DNA from: Bacteroidales bacterium
Lineage (GTDB): Bacteria > Bacteroidota > Bacteroidia > Bacteroidales > UBA932
Assembly: GCA_017509685.1 (NCBI GenBank)
Contig: JAFWPA010000022.1
Location: 1 to 32,765, forward strand
Direction: 5' to 3'
Length of the DNA: 32,765 bases
Below the pieces are notes generated by a model, which was not told where the DNA came from, did no database searches, and was given only the letters and a program-made list of their open reading frames with translations. Positions 29,814 to 32,765 of this stretch are shown here, piece after piece. A program made the position numbers and the translations under genes. The first letter of the stretch is position 1; each line of letters starts with the position of its first letter.

Positions 29814-31082
29814 ATGGCAAAAGAAAAAGAGAAAGAAATCACCTTGATTGACGCTTTCAAGGATTTCAAAGAAGAGAAGAGCATCGACCGTCCGGTGATG
29901 CTGGGTGTTCTCAAGGACGTGTTCCTCACGCAGCTGGCCAAGACCTACGGCAGCGCCGACAACTTCGACGTGATTATCAACGTGGACAAGGGAGACTGCG
30001 AAATCTACCAGAACTTCGAGGTGGTGGAGGAAGTGGAAGACCCCGTTACCCAGATCACCCTGGAAGAGATCAAGGCCGAAACCGGTGACGACGACTACGA
30101 GATCGGCGACACCTTCGCCCGCAAGCTCTCCCTGGCCTCTTTCGGCCGCCGCGGTATCCTGAACATCCGTCAGAACCTGCAGGGCCGTATCATGGACATC
30201 GAGAAAGCCAACGTCTTCAAGAAATACAGTGAGCGCGTGGGTGAAATCTTCACCGGCGAAGTGTACCAGACCTGGAAGAACGAGGTCCTCATCCTGGACG
30301 AAGACGGCAACGAACTCCGCATGCCCAAGAGCGAGCAGATTCCCGGCGAGCACTTCAAGAAGAGCGACTCCGTGCGCGCCATCATCAAGAGCGTGGAGAT
30401 GAAGAACAACACCACGCCCTACATCGTGCTTTCCCGCACCACCGACAGCTTCCTGGAGAAGCTCTTCGAAATGGAAGTGCCCGAAATCTACGACGGTCTC
30501 ATCACCGTGAAGAAGGTGGTGCGCATCCCCGGCGAACGTGCCAAGGTAGCTGTTGAGTCCTACGACGACCGCATCGATCCCATCGGCGCCTGCATCGGCG
30601 TGAAGGGTTCCCGCATCATGGGCATCGTGCGCGAACTGCGCAACGAGAACATCGACGTGATCCAGTGGAGCAACAACCCGCAGCTTATGATCCAGCGCGC
30701 CCTGAATCCGGCCCGCATCTCCCGCATCGACCTGGGCGAAAGCCCCGAAGACAAGATCAAGGTCTATATGCAGGCCGATGAAGTGAAGAAGGGTATCGGC
30801 AAGGGCGGCGTGAACATCAAACTGGCCGGCATGCTGGTGGGCCGCGAAATCGAGGTATGGCGCGAACTTCCGCAGAACGAGGAAGAAGAGGACGACGTCC
30901 TGCTGAGCGAGTTCACCGACGTGATCGATCCTTGGGTGATCGAGCGCCTGCAGGCTATCGGCTGCGACACCGCCCGCAGCGTCATGGCCCTGGATCCGCA
31001 GGAGATTGCCACCCGAGCCGACCTCGAAGACGAGACCGTGGAAGAAGTCCTGCGCATCCTGCACGAAGAGTTTGAAGACTAA
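29814..31082 (+). CDS. nusA: Transcription termination/antitermination factor NusA
   Basis: NusA binds RNA polymerase and nascent RNA and modulates pausing and termination. The 422 residues contain the N-terminal polymerase-binding domain (1-130), S1 domain (about 135-205, GEIFTGEVYQTWKNEVLILDED in pieces), KH1 (PIGACIGVKGSRIMGIVREL) and KH2 (GKGGVNIKLAGMLVGREIEV). After these come an acidic stretch and a single short helix-hairpin-helix-like tail (ERLQAIGCDTARSVMAL). The two long acidic repeats of E. coli NusA are absent, as in other Bacteroidota. NusA could itself influence the leader hairpin upstream of rimP. Confidence 0.96.
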   Translation: MAKEKEKEITLIDAFKDFKEEKSIDRPVMLGVLKDVFLTQLAKTYGSADNFDVIINVDKGDCEIYQNFEVVEEVEDPVTQITLEEIKAETGDDDYEIGDTFARKLSLASFGRRGILNIRQNLQGRIMDIEKANVFKKYSERVGEIFTGEVYQTWKNEVLILDEDGNELRMPKSEQIPGEHFKKSDSVRAIIKSVEMKNNTTPYIVLSRTTDSFLEKLFEMEVPEIYDGLITVKKVVRIPGERAKVAVESYDDRIDPIGACIGVKGSRIMGIVRELRNENIDVIQWSNNPQLMIQRALNPARISRIDLGESPEDKIKVYMQADEVKKGIGKGGVNIKLAGMLVGREIEVWRELPQNEEEEDDVLLSEFTDVIDPWVIERLQAIGCDTARSVMALDPQEIATRADLEDETVEEVLRILHEEFED

Positions 31083-31109
31083 CATTTAGAACAAAAAAGG
31101 GGTTTATAT

Positions 31110-32765
31110 ATGGCAGAAATCAGATTATCGAAACTGATTAAACAATTTAACATCGGGTTGGACACCCTGGTGGAGTTCCTCAATTCCAAAGGCGCCGGTA
31201 TCGAAGACGCCAATCCGAACCTGAAGGTCTCGGACGAATACCTGCCGGAACTGCACAAAAAGTTCGGCAAGGACCTGGAACTGAAGGAAGCCGCTGAAAA
31301 AGTGGATGTCAAGCTCACCGAAATCCTGGACAAGGCGTCCCGGAAACAGGACAACGAAGAGGACGAGTTCGAGCCTGAGCGCGTCACCGTGATCAAGAGC
31401 AACAACCTGTCCCGCAAGCCCGTGGTGGAACCGGAGCCGGAGCCCATTCCCGAACCCGAACCGGAACCCATTCCGGAACCCGAACCGGAGCCGGAGCCGG
31501 AGCCCATTCCGGAACCGGAGCCGGAACCCATCCCCGAACCCGAACCGGAACCCGAGCCCGTCGAAGAACCGGAACCCGTGGTAGAACCGGAGCCGGAGGA
31601 GCCCGTCGAAGAACCGGAACCCCAGGTAGAAGAAACGCCCGCCCAAACCCCTGCGGAAACGTCTTCCACCCAGCCCGGTGACGCTCCCTTCAAGGTGGTG
31701 GGCAAAATTGACCTGTCCCAGTTCGATCCCAAACGCACCAAAAAGCGCGAACGCATCAAGAGCAGCGGCTCCCAGAAAGTGGACGTGACCAAGGTGCAGG
31801 CTGACAAGACCCCCAAGAAGGCCGACAAGAAGAAGGCCGATGCCCCTGCTGCACAACCTGCCAAGGGCCGCAAGAAGGGCGAGCGCTTCAAGCCCGCCAT
31901 GACCGAGGCCGAGCAGGAAGAAATGCAGAAGGAGATCCAGAAGCAGGTAAAGGAAACCTACGCCAAGATGAACGAGAGCACGCGCAACAATTTCGGCGCC
32001 AAGCACCGCAAGGAGAAGCGCGAGATTGCCGCCCTTCGTTCCCAGGAAGAGATGGAAGCCGCCGCCGCAGAGAACAAAGTCCTGAAAGTGACGGAGTTCG
32101 TGACGGTGAACGACTTGGCCACCCTCATGAACAACACCCCGGTGGTGAAGGTGATCGGCGCCTGCATGTCCCTGGGCATGATGGTATCCATCAACCAGCG
32201 TCTGGATGCCGAAACCCTGGTTCTTGTGGCCGAAGAATTCGGCTACAAGGTGGAATTCGTCACCGCAGAGCTTTCTGAAGAGATCAAGCAGCAGGAACCT
32301 GACCGCGAAGAAGACCTGGTGGAACGTCCTCCGGTGATTACCGTGATGGGCCACGTAGACCATGGTAAGACTTCCCTGCTGGACAACATCCGCAACTCCA
32401 ACGTGATTGCCGGTGAGGCCGGTGGCATTACCCAGCACATCGGCGCGTACAGTGTCACCCTGGACAGCGGCCGTCACATCACCTTCCTGGATACCCCGGG
32501 TCACGAGGCCTTCACGGCCATGCGTGCCCGCGGCGCCCAGATGACGGACCTGGCCATCATCATCGTGGCAGCCGACGACGCCGTGATGCCCCAGACCAAG
32601 GAAGCCATCGCCCACGCCCAGGCAGCCGGCGTGCCCATGGTCTTCGCCATCAACAAGATCGATAAGCCCGGCGCCAATGCCGATACCATCCGCCGCCAGC
32701 TGTCCGAGATGAACATCCTGGTGGAAGACTGGGGCGGCAAGTACCAGTGCCAGGAAATATCGGCC
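31110..32765 (+). CDS. infB: Translation initiation factor IF-2, N-terminal 552 residues (runs off the end)
   Basis: IF-2 is the GTPase that brings initiator tRNA to the ribosome. The start at 31110 has AAGGGG upstream. The N-terminal IF2_N domain ([20 protein letters not shown]) is followed by a linker with about 65 residues of PEP-type repeat (residues about 105-172), a basic helical region, a second IF2_N domain ([22 protein letters not shown]) and the G domain: G1 [13 protein letters not shown]2 [11 protein letters not shown]3 DTPGHEAF, G4 NKID. The frame is open to the last base, so the rest of the G domain and domains II-IV lie outside the window. Confidence 0.97.
   Translation, partial: MAEIRLSKLIKQFNIGLDTLVEFLNSKGAGIEDANPNLKVSDEYLPELHKKFGKDLELKEAAEKVDVKLTEILDKASRKQDNEEDEFEPERVTVIKSNNLSRKPVVEPEPEPIPEPEPEPIPEPEPEPEPEPIPEPEPEPIPEPEPEPEPVEEPEPVVEPEPEEPVEEPEPQVEETPAQTPAETSSTQPGDAPFKVVGKIDLSQFDPKRTKKRERIKSSGSQKVDVTKVQADKTPKKADKKKADAPAAQPAKGRKKGERFKPAMTEAEQEEMQKEIQKQVKETYAKMNESTRNNFGAKHRKEKREIAALRSQEEMEAAAAENKVLKVTEFVTVNDLATLMNNTPVVKVIGACMSLGMMVSINQRLDAETLVLVAEEFGYKVEFVTAELSEEIKQQEPDREEDLVERPPVITVMGHVDHGKTSLLDNIRNSNVIAGEAGGITQHIGAYSVTLDSGRHITFLDTPGHEAFTAMRARGAQMTDLAIIIVAADDAVMPQTKEAIAHAQAAGVPMVFAINKIDKPGANADTIRRQLSEMNILVEDWGGKYQCQEISA
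31424..31629. repeat. [10 protein letters not shown]-coding minisatellite in the IF-2 linker
   Basis: Degenerate copies of short CCGGAGCC/CCCATTCC blocks encode alternating Pro and Glu residues. The six-base periodicity gives a rigid, extended, acidic linker between the N-terminal domains. Copy number probably varies between strains. Confidence 0.8.

Noticed and set aside
31125-32615. Minus-strand frames opposite infB, and similar ones opposite nusA, the DUF3078 gene and the transglutaminase lipoprotein
   Set aside because: All are antisense readings of strong genes in GC-rich DNA and are rich in His, Val and Gly without domains.

Overview
The window looks like a contig from an uncultured gut or rumen Bacteroidales bacterium. 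The evidence is the gene content (DUF3078 and DUF4251 proteins, a FadL-type outer membrane protein, a type-3 ProRS, a WbqC-like protein, a short NusA), the repeated TAnnTTTG promoter -7 element typical of Bacteroidota, weak Shine-Dalgarno sites and high-GC housekeeping genes. Bases 1 to about 550 do not belong: they are extremely AT-rich and encode part of a cyclic-nucleotide-binding-domain protein of eukaryotic (ciliate-like) character, joined inside dnaK. This is most likely an assembly chimera.

Layout. 543-974: 5' end of dnaK. 1099-4062: a FadL-like outer membrane protein and a Ser/Arg-repeat lipoprotein. 4210-7800: proS, a DUF3078 protein and tilS. 7857-12685: gpmI, lpxD, lpxC, lpxA and a WbqC-like gene, a lipid A operon behind a glycolytic gene; LpxC lacks the FabZ fusion usual in this phylum. 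12900-21224: an accessory island with every gene on the minus strand. 21385-25942: lytic transglycosylase, a BIG2/transglutaminase lipoprotein, a ZIP transporter, a small unknown protein, a DUF4251 lipoprotein and NAD(P)H-hydrate dehydratase. 26056-29284: TerB/DnaJ protein, MBL-fold lipoprotein, RidA and a MetE-like enzyme. 29386-end: rimP, nusA and infB, with a terminator-like hairpin in the leader.

The island is the most interesting part. In transcription order it holds a P-loop ATPase with two tandem Csx3-like modules (no CRISPR array in the window), a WYL regulator, a YeeR-like glycine-zipper protein, an Ala/Gly-rich membrane protein, a GHKL ATPase, a receiver-domain protein with a helical C-terminal half, a YaaW/DUF3944 protein and an M48 metalloprotease. 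Three copies of a 17-bp inverted-repeat motif (consensus GTGAAAAGTCATTTCAC) sit near the promoters of the YeeR-like gene and the YaaW-M48 pair. I infer that they are operators of the WYL protein and that the island is a regulated stress or anti-phage module. Composition shifts sharply inside the island: 14679-17620 is much more AT-rich than its neighbours.

Four families of short dispersed repeats occur: an 81-bp inverted-repeat element (two copies), a 50-51-bp hairpin (two copies), a GGACC[A/T]GGTCC palindromic unit (three copies in tilS, one intergenic) and one copy of the widespread ATTCTTCACTTCGTTCAGAATGAC-type repeat, which supplies the lpxD start codon. No tRNA, rRNA, insertion sequence or CRISPR array was seen.
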